From Arcobacter acticola (GTDB taxonomy: Bacteria > Campylobacterota > Campylobacteria > Campylobacterales > Arcobacteraceae): DNA of 64,000 bases. A program made the position numbers and the translations under genes. Below, piece after piece: positions 10,375 through 19,025 of the stretch. The stretch's first letter is position 1; every line of letters begins with the position of its first letter. Below the pieces are notes generated by a model, which made no database searches, was not told the origin of the DNA, and saw nothing but the letters and a program-made list of their open reading frames with translations. The stretch covers positions 620,001 through 684,000 of the forward strand of contig NZ_CP042652.1 of assembly GCF_013177675.1 (NCBI RefSeq), given 5' to 3'.

Positions 10375-10890
10375 ATGAAGTTTTCAAAAATAGTTTTATC
10401 AATGGGATTATTAGCTAGTAGTTTATTTGCAAATGAATTTATCAATTATGATAATTTATCAAAATCATTAAAAGATGATGCAAAGAAAAATGGTTTATAT
10501 GCAACTACAGATGAAGTAAAAATGGCATTAAAAGAAAAAGACTGGGCGGTAGTTGATGTACGAACGGCTGAAGAATGGGCTGGAGCTTTTATAAAAGGTA
10601 GTCAAAGAGTAGGTCGACAAACTCCAGAAGTTGCAATTGAGAATTTTGTTACAGATGATGATGGAAAACTGATAAAAGACAAGATAATTGTTGTTTGTAA
10701 TTCAGCAGCAAGAGCATCAATAGAAGCTCAAACATTTAGACAAATGGGATTTAAAACTGTAAAAATTTATGATTTATACTCTTGGATTGATGAGTGTAAT
10801 CCTGTTGTTACAAAATACACAGTTAAAAATGATAGAAGCGGAACAGGTTTAAATTTTGGTGAATATTACGCAGAACATTGTAAAAAGTAA
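10375..10890 (+). CDS. Exported rhodanese-like protein
   Basis: About 171 residues from the ATG at 10375, which has AAAGGA five bases upstream; the ATG at 10369 overlaps that ribosome site and is unlikely to be used. An N-terminal signal peptide ends near LFAN. The rhodanese fold shows AVVDVRTAEEWAGAFIKGS and an active-site loop VVCNSAARAS with the catalytic-type cysteine. Periplasmic single-domain rhodaneses move sulfane sulfur or act as redox or folding accessories; the substrate is unknown. It faces the exbD-exbB-tonB operon and shares a bidirectional hairpin with it. Confidence 0.85.
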   Translation: MKFSKIVLSMGLLASSLFANEFINYDNLSKSLKDDAKKNGLYATTDEVKMALKEKDWAVVDVRTAEEWAGAFIKGSQRVGRQTPEVAIENFVTDDDGKLIKDKIIVVCNSAARASIEAQTFRQMGFKTVKIYDLYSWIDECNPVVTKYTVKNDRSGTGLNFGEYYAEHCKK

Positions 10891-10913
10891 TAGATAATTA
10901 TCTACTACTTTTT
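10882..10913. terminator. Bidirectional hairpin between rhodanese gene and exbD
   Basis: An A-rich/T-rich hairpin (AAAAAGTA and TAGATA arms pairing with TATCTA and TACTTTTT) lies between two convergent genes. The A tract on one side and T tract on the other suit termination on both strands. Confidence 0.65.
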
Positions 10914-11291
10914 AGTGTCAGTTATTAAAGATATGTTAAATAGTTGATGTTTTTGAAGGACTTCAAGAACTTCAATTATTTTTTCATATTTTACTTCTTT
11001 ATCAATTCTAAAAATTATATTTTTTTCTTTATCTTCTATTGCAGCTATTTCTTGTTCTAACAACTCTAAAGTAATCTCTTTACCATAAACAGCTAATTTA
11101 TCACTATTTAATTCAATAATTAATTCTTTTTGCTTAAGTTCAATCTCTTGCGCACTTGAGGTTGGAAGATTTAAAACTAAAGCCAACTCATCTTTTTTAA
11201 ATACAGAAGAAACAATAAAAAATATTAAAAGAATAAAAACAACATCTATAAGTGGTGTAATATCAGGAGTTAATATTTCTCTTTTTTTCAT
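10905..11291 (-). CDS. exbD: Biopolymer transport protein ExbD
   Basis: A 128-residue ExbD/TolR family protein: a short cytoplasmic start, one TM helix with the conserved proton-path aspartate in PLIDVVFILLIFF, then a small periplasmic domain. With ExbB and TonB it uses proton-motive force to energise outer-membrane receptors. It overlaps exbB by 4 bases, and the order tonB-exbB-exbD on the minus strand is an operon. The Fur-like box upstream of tonB implies repression by iron. Confidence 0.93.
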   Translation of the reverse strand: MKKREILTPDITPLIDVVFILLIFFIVSSVFKKDELALVLNLPTSSAQEIELKQKELIIELNSDKLAVYGKEITLELLEQEIAAIEDKEKNIIFRIDKEVKYEKIIEVLEVLQKHQLFNISLITDTKK

Positions 11292-11797
11292 ATCTTTTTA
11301 AGAACCTCTTTTTGGATTTTTAGCTCAATATCATCTAAAATACCAACAATATAGTTATATCCTATATAGTGAGGAATCGCCACAATTAATCCAGCAATTG
11401 TAGTAATCAAAGCAACTGAAATTCCACTTGAAAATATAGAAGGATCACCTAATCCACTTTTTGTAATAGAATCAAATGAATCTAAAACTCCAATTACCGT
11501 TCCTAAAAGTCCTAATAATGGGGCAATAGAAGCTATGATTTTTACAGTGTTTAATCCAAACTCTAATTTTCTTATTTTTCTATTTATAAAATTTTCAATA
11601 GAATCTTTTTTAAATTCTTCATTATTCTCTTTTGCAAAAGTGATTATCTCATTTATTAAAAACTCTCTTTTATTGCTAGATAGTGCAATTACTACAAGTT
11701 TCCAAAACATAATTGTAAAACCAATAATATTTAAAAAAATTAGAATATAAACTATTATTCCACCTCTGTCGATATAAGTAATTAAATCAACACCCAT
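11288..11797 (-). CDS. exbB: MotA/TolQ/ExbB proton channel protein ExbB
   Basis: A 169-residue protein with three TM helices, about 13-33, 85-110 and 130-150. The conserved segment IASIAPLLGLLGTVIGVL and the later ISVALITTIAGLIVAIPHY are hallmarks of the ExbB/TolQ family. It forms the proton-conducting inner-membrane complex with ExbD. It is short for ExbB but normal for the compact Campylobacterota form. It sits between tonB (3-base gap) and exbD (4-base overlap). Confidence 0.93.
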   Translation of the reverse strand: MGVDLITYIDRGGIIVYILIFLNIIGFTIMFWKLVVIALSSNKREFLINEIITFAKENNEEFKKDSIENFINRKIRKLEFGLNTVKIIASIAPLLGLLGTVIGVLDSFDSITKSGLGDPSIFSSGISVALITTIAGLIVAIPHYIGYNYIVGILDDIELKIQKEVLKKI

Positions 11798-11800
11798 TTC

Positions 11801-12532
11801 TTAACTCCTTGTTATTTGATAAACTATTGGAACTGTTATTTCCCAAGAGTTCTTATTTAATTTTTCAGGTATTGGCTCAAATCTATTAATCTTTGCAAGA
11901 ATCTCTAAAGCTGCTTCATTTAATCTTTTGTAGTTTGAATCTTTTACAACTTTTACATCTTTGATTTGTCCATCTTTTGAAATAACAAAACAAACATGAA
12001 CTTTTCCCATTTGATTGAGTCTTTTTGCACTTTGTGGATAGATTTTATTTTTTTCAATTAAATATCTAAGTTTTGATAAATACTCATTTTCTAAGGCTTC
12101 TATTTGGCTTGGATCTATTGTATCTTTTTGTTTAAGCACTTCTTTTGAAGCTAATTCTTGTACTTGAGGTTCAGCTTTTTGTTCAACTTTAACTTCTTGG
12201 GTTTTCTCTACTTCCTTTAGAACTTTTTTTTCAACTTTTTTTACTTCTTTTATCTTTTTTTCTTTTTTCTTTTCTTGCTTTACTATATTTTTACTTTTAG
12301 TTTCAGGTAAAGGTTTTTCTATGATTTTCTCAACAATAGGCTCCACAACAGGTTCTACTTTTGGTTCAGGCTTTTTGATTACTACATTTTTTAGATTTAT
12401 TTTTGAAATATTAACTGCTGGTTTATTTTGTGCAACAACAACTTTTTCTTCAAGGTCCAAATTTGCGAATAGTAATAAATGCGCTGAAATTATCAGTGTA
12501 AAGATGATTAGTAAACTTTTTTTATTTTCCAT
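11801..12532 (-). CDS. tonB: Energy transducer TonB
   Basis: A 243-residue protein. One N-terminal TM helix (about 8-24) is followed by a long Pro/Glu/Lys-rich periplasmic spacer (KKPEPKVEPVVEPIVEK). A C-terminal TonB domain (about 155-243) has IYPQSAKRLNQMGKVHVCFVI. It links the ExbB/ExbD motor to TonB-dependent receptors; two receptor genes lie nearby at 21-24 kb and 29.5 kb. It is first in its operon, behind a Fur-like box at 12555-12567. Confidence 0.93.
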   Translation of the reverse strand: MENKKSLLIIFTLIISAHLLLFANLDLEEKVVVAQNKPAVNISKINLKNVVIKKPEPKVEPVVEPIVEKIIEKPLPETKSKNIVKQEKKKEKKIKEVKKVEKKVLKEVEKTQEVKVEQKAEPQVQELASKEVLKQKDTIDPSQIEALENEYLSKLRYLIEKNKIYPQSAKRLNQMGKVHVCFVISKDGQIKDVKVVKDSNYKRLNEAALEILAKINRFEPIPEKLNKNSWEITVPIVYQITRS

Positions 12533-12554
12533 ATGCGAATCTTAATATAATATT

Positions 12555-12567
12555 GATAATAATTATC
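12555..12567. promoter_or_regulatory. Fur-box-like palindrome upstream of tonB
   Basis: GATAATAATTATC is a near-perfect palindrome 23 bases upstream of the tonB start. It matches the GATAAT inverted-repeat core of Fur boxes. The same 13-mer recurs at 12788 and within the site at 29180. Confidence 0.75.
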
Positions 12568-12606
12568 TTAATTGAATATAAAAATATAGAATTTAATTTT
12601 TAGAAA

Positions 12607-12780
12607 TCATAAATCATTATCTCCAAGTATTGAGAATTTTGCTAAATAATCTCTATCTTTGTATAAATATTACTTTTGTATTTTCTTTTTTGCTTCTTCT
12701 ATGATTTTAATTAATTCTTTATTTTGAGTTGCAAATTTTTTAAGCCAAATATTTTCAAACTCTATTTTAATTGGAAAGTG
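12607..12780 (-). pseudogene. Possible degraded coding remnant
   Basis: On the minus strand this intergenic stretch reads as 36 sense codons (containing FPIKIEFENIWLKKFATQNK), then TAA at 12670-12672. It then continues in the same frame for 20 more codons (LYKDRDYLAKFSILGDNDL) to TGA. There is no start codon, and the composition looks protein-like. It may be the decayed end of a gene lost between tonB and the exporter operon. No family was recognised. Confidence 0.3.
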
Positions 12781-12787
12781 TATAATT

Positions 12788-12800
12788 GATAATAATTATC
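12788..12800. promoter_or_regulatory. Fur-box-like palindrome upstream of the tolC/macAB-like operon
   Basis: GATAATAATTATC, the same 13-mer as at 12555, lies 82 bases upstream of the TTG start of the TolC-like gene. It suggests that the whole exporter operon is iron-repressed. Confidence 0.7.
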
Positions 12801-13253
12801 TAAATTAAGTAAAAAAAGATATTTCATTAAAAAATCATTAAAAAACCTTATATATAATTCTTAAAAAACAGAAGGAAGGGCTTTGCGTAAGATATTAATT
12901 TACTCATTATTTTGTAATTTTGCACTTGCAAATGGATTAGATGTATTACAAAATGATAAAAAAGAGTTAAGGAATTTAGAAAAAAAAATCATCGAAACTA
13001 GCTATAAAAGTTTAAAAAATGATTGGATTTCACCTATTACTATTAGTTCAAGTTTAAATAGAAATTATTCAAATATTGATGAAAATGATAAGTTATCAAA
13101 AAATATGTCAATTGGTTTTTCCCAAAGTATTTATGAATCAGGGGGGATTGAATTATCAATTCAATATGCAAAAGATAAATATAATTATGATTTACTTTCT
13201 TGGGAAAATATTAATAATCAAATACTGCAAGCTGTTTATGAAACACTAAGTAC

Positions 13254-13817
13254 CTACTTAAAATTAATGTCATAATTAGTTCCAAAGCCAGCTAATAAAT
13301 TTTTAACATGTTTATGTAAATTATCAAATGATAAATAAGCTTCTAGTTTATGATAGTGATATTTCATATGTTTCCACAATATTTCTATTTTATTTAGTTC
13401 AGGTGAATATGGTGGTAAAAATAATAATTGTAGTCCAAGCTTCTCCCACTTTTCTATCTCTGCTTTAAAAAGCTTACTTGTGTGAATAGATGCATTATCA
13501 AGTATGACAACAGTAGTTTTTGTAATCTGATTTACAAAATCATTAAAGAAATCTATAACAACTTGTGTATCTACTTTTGTTATTGTAGTTTTCGAAAAGA
13601 GATGATTATTCTTTGTATTTAAAAACCCTAAAACATTTATTCTTTTTGCAAATCTATTTGATGGAATTTCTACTGGCTTACCTATTGGTGACCAATAATA
13701 AGGGATATTTGAATCAAGTGAAAAACCACTCTCATCAAAATAATATGTATCAATCCAATCTTTAGCAGACCAGCTTAAAACATTAAGTATTTGAGCTTTT
13801 TTGGAAGAATAATTCAT
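13254..13817 (-). CDS. IS630 transposase, DDE catalytic half (orfB), copy 1
   Basis: 187 residues from the first ATG. The RNase-H-like DDE domain shows YYFDESGFSL (first D), VVILDNASIHTS (second D) and LPPYSPELNKIEILWKHMK (final E). The frame is open upstream of the ATG (NIQYSFKRARNTIFKEKKW), so the natural product is probably a fusion with orfA made by frameshifting at the A7 run (13873-13879). The stop codon lies in the terminal inverted repeat. Confidence 0.9.
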   Translation of the reverse strand: MNYSSKKAQILNVLSWSAKDWIDTYYFDESGFSLDSNIPYYWSPIGKPVEIPSNRFAKRINVLGFLNTKNNHLFSKTTITKVDTQVVIDFFNDFVNQITKTTVVILDNASIHTSKLFKAEIEKWEKLGLQLLFLPPYSPELNKIEILWKHMKYHYHKLEAYLSFDNLHKHVKNLLAGFGTNYDINFK

Positions 13818-13860
13818 CCACTTCTTCTCTTTAAATATAGTGTTTCTAGCTCTTTTAAAA

Positions 13861-14259
13861 CTATATTGTATATTTTTTTAAATATCTTTTTAAGATTTGA
13901 GGTGATACTTTTTTAACTCTTTTTGACTCTTTATTAAGAGCTATACAAGTCTCTTTGATACTATTTGTTTCAATAAGTTTTTTTACTTTATCAATATCAT
14001 TTTCATTTAGTGCTGGTTTTCTACCACGACCAATTTCATCAGATAAATTTTCTATTTGTTCTTCTTTGAATCTATCAAACCATCTATAAACTGTTCTTGT
14101 TGACTTATTGAATATTTTGCATATCTCTTTTACTGTTATACCTTCATTACTTAAAAGTATAGATTTAGCTCTTTGTCTTAATTGCAATGAACTACCATTT
14201 TTTACTATTTTTTCTAATTCTTTTACTGTTTTATTATTTAAATTACTTATATATCTCAT
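13861..14259 (-). CDS. IS630 transposase, helix-turn-helix half (orfA), copy 1
   Basis: 132 residues. The N-terminal HTH has VKEICKIFNKSTRTVYRWFDRF and is followed by a linker (GRGRKPALNENDIDKV), typical of the DNA-binding part of IS630 transposases. The frame ends just after an A7 run. The orfB frame is +1 relative to orfA, so a +1 slip or loss of one A in the transcript would join them. It differs from copy 2 by Ser versus Asn at residue 23. Confidence 0.88.
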   Translation of the reverse strand: MRYISNLNNKTVKELEKIVKNGSSLQLRQRAKSILLSNEGITVKEICKIFNKSTRTVYRWFDRFKEEQIENLSDEIGRGRKPALNENDIDKVKKLIETNSIKETCIALNKESKRVKKVSPQILKRYLKKYTI

Positions 14260-15144
14260 ATAGTATTATAGCTAAAACTAGCTTATAAAACAAGACATTA
14301 ATTTTGATTAATTACTTACTTGAGATATCAATATTAAACTTGCAAATTGAACAAAGTGAATATAAGCTTCAAAATAAAGAAATAGAACTGATTATAAAAA
14401 AGATTCAATATGAAGCTGGTTCTTTAGATATTATTGATTTAAATAATGCAATTATTTCCAAAAATACTCAATTTAAAGAAAATATTTCTTTGAAAAATTC
14501 ATTAAAAGATAAAGAATATGAATTATCAAAATATACAAATCTAAAATATCAAGAGATAGAAATAATAGATTTTAAAAATATTTCAAAAGAAGAATTTTTA
14601 GCAAACAACTTAGAATTGTCTCAAGAAAATTCAAAAATAAAAATGTTAGATACAAGTTATAAAAAACAAAAACTCAGTATTTACCAAAGCTTAGTTTATC
14701 TACTAGTTTAGGATATTCCCATAGCGATAATTTAGATGATAGCTCTGATTCTTATTCTGATACAAGCTCACTTGGTTTGACTTTATCTATGCCTTTATAC
14801 GATTATAATAAATCAAATAAATTAGAAGAGTCTAAGCTTGAATATTTAAAACAAAAAATACAAGTGAATGATTTGAAACTCGAGTTATCTAATAGTTATG
14901 AACAAATATTAAATCAAATAGATACATATGAACAATATAACAAAACAATAAATGAAAACATAAAGATATATGATGATTTAATTTTAGTAAATAGTAGTTC
15001 AAATGAAGCGGGAATGACATCTGTGTATGATTTATATATTCTAAAAAATACAAAAATAATTAATGAATATGACTTAGTAATAAACAATATTAATATTAAA
15101 TTACAATATTCACAACTATATTTTAAAATCAAAGGTTAGGGTTT

Positions 15145-16410
15145 ATGGAAGATTCAAAATTAAAAGAAGAATTAGAAAGTTACAACAATAAAAGTTCTAA
15201 AAAGATTTATATTTGGGTAATTTTAATTTTATTGCTAGGAAGTTCTGCATATTATTTTTTTATTTTAAAAAATAGTACACAAACACAAACTTTTGAATAT
15301 GTAACAAAGAAAATAACAAGGGGTGATTTATCAGTTGTTGTTAGTGCAACGGGAAATTTAAATCCTACAAATAGTGTAGATATTGGTATTGAAGTATCAG
15401 GAACAATAAAAGAAATTTATGTAGATTTTAATGATGAAGTTGAGATAGGTCAGGTTTTAGCAAAACTTGATACTACAAAATTACAATCAGAAGTTGATAG
15501 TTTAAGAGCATCTTTAACTATTGCAAAAGCAAATCAAAAAGAGAGTGAAGTAGGTCTTAGAAGTAAGAAATCAATTTATGATAGAACATTGAAAATGTAT
15601 AAAAGTTCAAATGGTAAATATCCTTCAATTAATGAATTAGATGATACTAAATTTACATACGAAACAGCAATTTCCAATTTAGATGCAACAAAAGCAAAAG
15701 TTGAACAAGCTATTTATAACTTAAAAACTGCACAACAGAATCTAGATAAAGCAGTAGTTAAATCTTCAATAAAAGGAATAGTTTTAAATAAAGAAATCGA
15801 AGTTGGACAAACTGTAGCTGCAACAATGTCAACACCAACACTTTTCACTCTAGCAAAAGATTTAACATTAATGGATTTAATAGTTAGTATTGATGAAGCT
15901 GATGTTGCTGATATTAAAAAAGATTTGAATGTAACTTTTTCTGTAGATGCATATCCTAAAAAAGTTTTTAAAGGAAAAATAAAACAAGTAAGACTAAATC
16001 CTATTGCTGTAAATGGAGTAGTTACTTATGAAACAGTTGTTTTAGTAAATAATGAAGAATTACTTTTACGACCAGGAATGACAGCAAGTGCAAAAATAGT
16101 TACAAAAGAAAGTGTAGATAAATTAATTGTTCCAAATGGTGCTCTAAGATTTAAACCAAAAACTCAAAATAAAGAAAGAAAAAATACTATGAGTTTAGTA
16201 GAGCCTCCAAAACGTCCTCAAGGAGAAAATAAAGCTAAAGATTTATCAAAAAAAGATATGTCACCCATATTTATTTTAGAAAACAATGTAGTAAAAAGAG
16301 TTATGGTAAAAGTTTTAGATACGGATGGAAAATCAAGCACAGTTGAATCAAAAGATTTAAAAGTAGATGATGAAGTTATAATCTCACAAAAGAGTGATGA
16401 TGCAAAATAG
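15145..16410 (+). CDS. MacA-like periplasmic adaptor (HlyD/MFP family)
   Basis: A 421-residue protein with one N-terminal TM anchor (about 22-40). Lipoyl halves are at about 75-110 (VVSATGNLNPTNSVDIGIEVSGTIKEIYVDFNDEVEIGQVLAKLD, split by the coiled hairpin) and about 205-225 (IKGIVLNKEIEVGQTV), with beta-barrel and membrane-proximal domains after that. It bridges a MacB-type ABC transporter to a TolC channel. It follows the broken TolC gene by 5 bases and overlaps the ATPase gene. Located behind a Fur-like box, it may export a siderophore, a metal complex or a toxic compound; the substrate is not readable. Confidence 0.88.
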   Translation: MEDSKLKEELESYNNKSSKKIYIWVILILLLGSSAYYFFILKNSTQTQTFEYVTKKITRGDLSVVVSATGNLNPTNSVDIGIEVSGTIKEIYVDFNDEVEIGQVLAKLDTTKLQSEVDSLRASLTIAKANQKESEVGLRSKKSIYDRTLKMYKSSNGKYPSINELDDTKFTYETAISNLDATKAKVEQAIYNLKTAQQNLDKAVVKSSIKGIVLNKEIEVGQTVAATMSTPTLFTLAKDLTLMDLIVSIDEADVADIKKDLNVTFSVDAYPKKVFKGKIKQVRLNPIAVNGVVTYETVVLVNNEELLLRPGMTASAKIVTKESVDKLIVPNGALRFKPKTQNKERKNTMSLVEPPKRPQGENKAKDLSKKDMSPIFILENNVVKRVMVKVLDTDGKSSTVESKDLKVDDEVIISQKSDDAK

Positions 16411-17104
16411 TAAAACTATTATTGAATTTAAAAATATAGTTAAAACTTATGGTGTAGGAGATGCAAAAACTTATGCCTTAGATAAAGTAAACTTTTCTAT
16501 AAAGGAGGGTGAATTTGTGGCTATTATGGGTTCAAGTGGAAGTGGAAAATCTACTGCTATGAATATGATAGGATGCTTGGATAAACCCACTAGTGGTGAA
16601 TATTTATTTAATGGAATTAACGTAGAAAAATTAAATAGAAACCAAATGGCACTTTTAAGAAGAAATTATTTAGGTTTTATTTTTCAAGGCTTTAATTTAC
16701 TTGGAAGAACATCTGCCTTGGAAAATGTTGAACTACCTTTAGTATATAGAAAAATTCCTGCAAAAAAAAGAAAAGAACTAGCCTTAGAAGCTTTACTAAC
16801 AGTTGGATTACAAAGTGTTTCTCATCATACTCCCTCTGAACTTTCAGGTGGACAGCAACAAAGAGTTGCAATAGCAAGAGCTATTGTGTCTAAGCCCTTG
16901 GTATTATTAGCAGATGAGCCAACTGGAAATCTTGATAGTATTAAAAGTTTGGAAATTATGAATTTATTAAAATCATTTAATAAAGAGTTAAATATCACTA
17001 TTATTATGGTAACACATGAAGAAGAAATGGCAGCATTTGCCCATAGAATTATCTATTTTAGAGATGGACATATTGATGATAGTTTAAAAAAAGGATTTAA
17101 ATAA
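16397..17104 (+). CDS. ABC transporter ATPase, MacB N-terminal/LolD type
   Basis: About 235 residues with Walker A GSSGSGKST, signature LSGGQQQR, Walker B LVLLADEPT and the H-loop VTHE, plus the LolD/MacB family insert GFIFQGFNLLGRTSALENVELP. GTG 16394 and ATG 16397 or 16400 are all possible starts; all overlap the end of the adaptor gene. It powers the separate permease encoded next (1-base overlap). MacB is usually one fused protein; here the ATPase and permease are split. Confidence 0.9.
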   Translation: MMQNSKTIIEFKNIVKTYGVGDAKTYALDKVNFSIKEGEFVAIMGSSGSGKSTAMNMIGCLDKPTSGEYLFNGINVEKLNRNQMALLRRNYLGFIFQGFNLLGRTSALENVELPLVYRKIPAKKRKELALEALLTVGLQSVSHHTPSELSGGQQQRVAIARAIVSKPLVLLADEPTGNLDSIKSLEIMNLLKSFNKELNITIIMVTHEEEMAAFAHRIIYFRDGHIDDSLKKGFK

Positions 17105-18315
17105 TGTTAACAAATGCTTTTTTAATTGCACTAAAAGAGATAAAAAGAAATATATTACGTTCAATCTTAACAATTTTAGGAATAGTAATAGGAGTAGCAT
17201 CTGTAATTGCTATGGTAATGATTGGTGATGGAACTACTGCAAATGTAAAAGAAAATATTTCAAAATTAGGTACTAATATGTTAACTTTAAGAGTAGGACA
17301 GGAAAGACGTGGTCCTCCAAGAGAAGATAATAGTGCTAAAGCTTTTGAAGATGATGATATTGTTGCTATTAAAAATGAAATACAAAATGTAAAAGCAGTT
17401 GCCTCTGAAAATTCAAGTTCTATTAATATTGTATATGGAAATAAAAGTAATGCATCTTTTGTTATTGGTACAAATAATGACTATTTTATAATAAAAGATT
17501 GGGAGTTAAGTGATGGAAGAATATTTGATGAAAGTGAATTAAGTACTGGGAAATCATCTTGTATTTTAGGCTCAACAATTGTAAAACAACTTTTTGAAGA
17601 TGAAAATCCAATTGGTGCTAATATCAGACTAAAAAGCTTTTCTTGTAATGTAATTGGTGTTTTAAAATCAAAAGGTGCATCAGCCTTTGGTAGAGATCAA
17701 GATGAGGTTGTAATTGTGCCATTAAAAATGTCACAAAGAAAGATTAAAGGAGATAAAGATATCTCTTCTATTTTAATATCAATTACCGAAGGTAAATATA
17801 TAGAAAATGCAAAATCAGATATAACAGCACTTATGCAAGAAAGAAGAGCTATAAAAGTGGGGGAAAGTGATAATTTTTATATTCGAGATATGGAAGAAAT
17901 ATTATCAACAATGACATCAACCACAAAAATGTTAACTTATCTTTTAGGCTCAATTGCAGCAATTTCTTTACTTGTAGGAGGAATTGGTATTATGAATATA
18001 ATGTTAGTTTCAGTAACTGAGAGAACTAGGGAAATAGGAACTAGACTTGCCATTGGAGCTATGGAAAATGAGGTATTATTACAGTTTTTAGTTGAAGCGA
18101 TTGTTTTATCAACATTGGGTGGAATAATAGGTATCTTTTTAGGTTTAAGTATTGGTGTAGTTGTTGTAAATATGATGGATTTACCTTTTATCTTAAATGA
18201 ACAGATTATATTAATTTCTTTTATATTTTCAACATTAATTGGAGTTTTCTTTGGATACTTTCCTGCTCAAAAAGCTGCAAAATTAAATCCTATTGATGCT
18301 CTAAGATATGAATAG
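17104..18315 (+). CDS. MacB-type ABC permease (FtsX/MacB_PCD)
   Basis: 403 residues. TM1 is at about 18-45 in ALKEIKRNILRSILTILGIVIGVASVIAM, followed by a periplasmic MacB_PCD domain (about 50-265). Three TM helices follow at about 280-385 with the FtsX hallmarks VGGIGIMNIMLVSVTERTREIGTRLAIGA and FPAQKAAKLNPIDALRYE. MacB permeases are mechanotransmitters that drive substrates from the periplasm through TolC. The own TolC gene is broken, so the exporter is probably crippled unless another channel substitutes. Confidence 0.9.
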   Translation: MLTNAFLIALKEIKRNILRSILTILGIVIGVASVIAMVMIGDGTTANVKENISKLGTNMLTLRVGQERRGPPREDNSAKAFEDDDIVAIKNEIQNVKAVASENSSSINIVYGNKSNASFVIGTNNDYFIIKDWELSDGRIFDESELSTGKSSCILGSTIVKQLFEDENPIGANIRLKSFSCNVIGVLKSKGASAFGRDQDEVVIVPLKMSQRKIKGDKDISSILISITEGKYIENAKSDITALMQERRAIKVGESDNFYIRDMEEILSTMTSTTKMLTYLLGSIAAISLLVGGIGIMNIMLVSVTERTREIGTRLAIGAMENEVLLQFLVEAIVLSTLGGIIGIFLGLSIGVVVVNMMDLPFILNEQIILISFIFSTLIGVFFGYFPAQKAAKLNPIDALRYE

Positions 18316-18350
18316 TTTTATTTATGTATTAATAAGTTTAAATAAAAAAA

Positions 18351-18372
18351 GCCCAAGGATTAACCCTTGAGC
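18351..18372. terminator. Bidirectional intrinsic terminator between permease and ankyrin genes
   Basis: GCCCAAGG-loop-CCTTGAGC hairpin with an A tract on the left and TTTT on the right, lying between convergent genes. Between it and the ankyrin stop (18373-18482) I see no gene. A short minus-strand tail reading DYITIEEIMA then stop could be a relic. Confidence 0.7.
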
Positions 18373-18482
18373 TTTTAAAAATTGTTAGTATGTATATTTA
18401 TAATAAAAAGGTTTAAAAAGATTAAGCCATAATCTCTTCGATAGTGATGTAATCCTACCCTTACCTGTTGTTTATTCTAATC

Positions 18483-19010
18483 TTATTTATCTTGAATTTC
18501 TAAATTTCTAAATTTTTCAATTAAAAATTTTATTTTTAAATCATGTGCCAGACTAAAGGCACTATTTCCTAAAAAATCTTCATGGTTTAGATTTGCACCA
18601 TTTTCTATTAAATAATTGATACTGTTTAATTTATTATATAAAACTGCATATATCAAAGGAGTAGAGTTTATATCATCTATTTCATTTAAATTTAATCCAC
18701 AATTTTTTAAACATTTTATTACTTTTACATTATCTTGATATACAGCATAATTCATGGCAGATAAATTAGGAGATACTTCTTTTGTATTTATATTAAGAGA
18801 AATTAGTTTTTTTATAATATCTGTTTTATTTTTATGTATAGCCCAAAATAAAGAGTTTCTACCTCTGTCATCTTTGATGTTAATATCTACAATACCAAGT
18901 GTGAAAATTTCAATTATAGTTTCCCATTGGTCTTTATGAATTAGTGTATTAAATATATTTTTAAAAAGATGCTGGTTTAGATTAGAGTTTATTAAATGAT
19001 TATTTGACAT
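18483..19010 (-). CDS. Ankyrin-repeat protein
   Basis: A 175-residue cytoplasmic protein with about four ankyrin repeats from residue 45 on (DDRGRNSLFWAIHKNKTDIIKKL; NLSAMNYAVYQDNVKVIKCL; STPLIYAVLYNKLNSINYLIENGANLN; LGNSAFSLAHDLKIKFLIEK). Bacterial ankyrin proteins of this size often support oxidative-stress enzymes such as catalase, but no catalase gene is adjacent. A perfect Fur-like palindrome lies 16 bases upstream of the start, so it looks iron-regulated. The partner is unknown. Confidence 0.85.
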   Translation of the reverse strand: MSNNHLINSNLNQHLFKNIFNTLIHKDQWETIIEIFTLGIVDINIKDDRGRNSLFWAIHKNKTDIIKKLISLNINTKEVSPNLSAMNYAVYQDNVKVIKCLKNCGLNLNEIDDINSTPLIYAVLYNKLNSINYLIENGANLNHEDFLGNSAFSLAHDLKIKFLIEKFRNLEIQDK

Positions 19011-19025
19011 TTTATTTCCTTGTAT

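Larger units (their letters stand above)
13249..14316 (-). mobile_element. IS630-family insertion sequence, copy 1
   Basis: A 1068-bp element bounded by TA target duplications at 13247-13248 and 14317-14318. The ends are imperfect inverted repeats: AGTACC or AGTAAT at the tips and a perfect inner AAAATTAATGTC. Two transposase frames lie on the minus strand. It sits inside the TolC-like gene in opposite orientation. A copy of identical length is at 23402-24469, and I noticed only one base difference between them (14191 versus 24344). Confidence 0.92.
12883..15139 (+). pseudogene. TolC-family outer-membrane efflux protein, broken by IS630 and a 1-base frameshift
   Basis: The gene starts at TTG 12883 (GGAAGG just upstream) with a signal peptide ending near NFALANG. 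It reads as a TolC/OEP coiled-coil protein up to VYETL at 13248. An IS630 element (13249-14316) interrupts it after the TA at 13247-13248. Removing the IS and one TA restores the frame (YETLLEISILNLQIEQ). A second lesion is near 14678: the frame runs into TAG at 14710, but the next frame continues at once with YLPKLSLSTSLGYSHSD to the stop at 15139. Repair of one missing base gives about 395 residues. It would be the outer-membrane channel for the MacA/MacB-like proteins that follow 5 bases later. As it stands it cannot make a complete channel. Confidence 0.88.
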
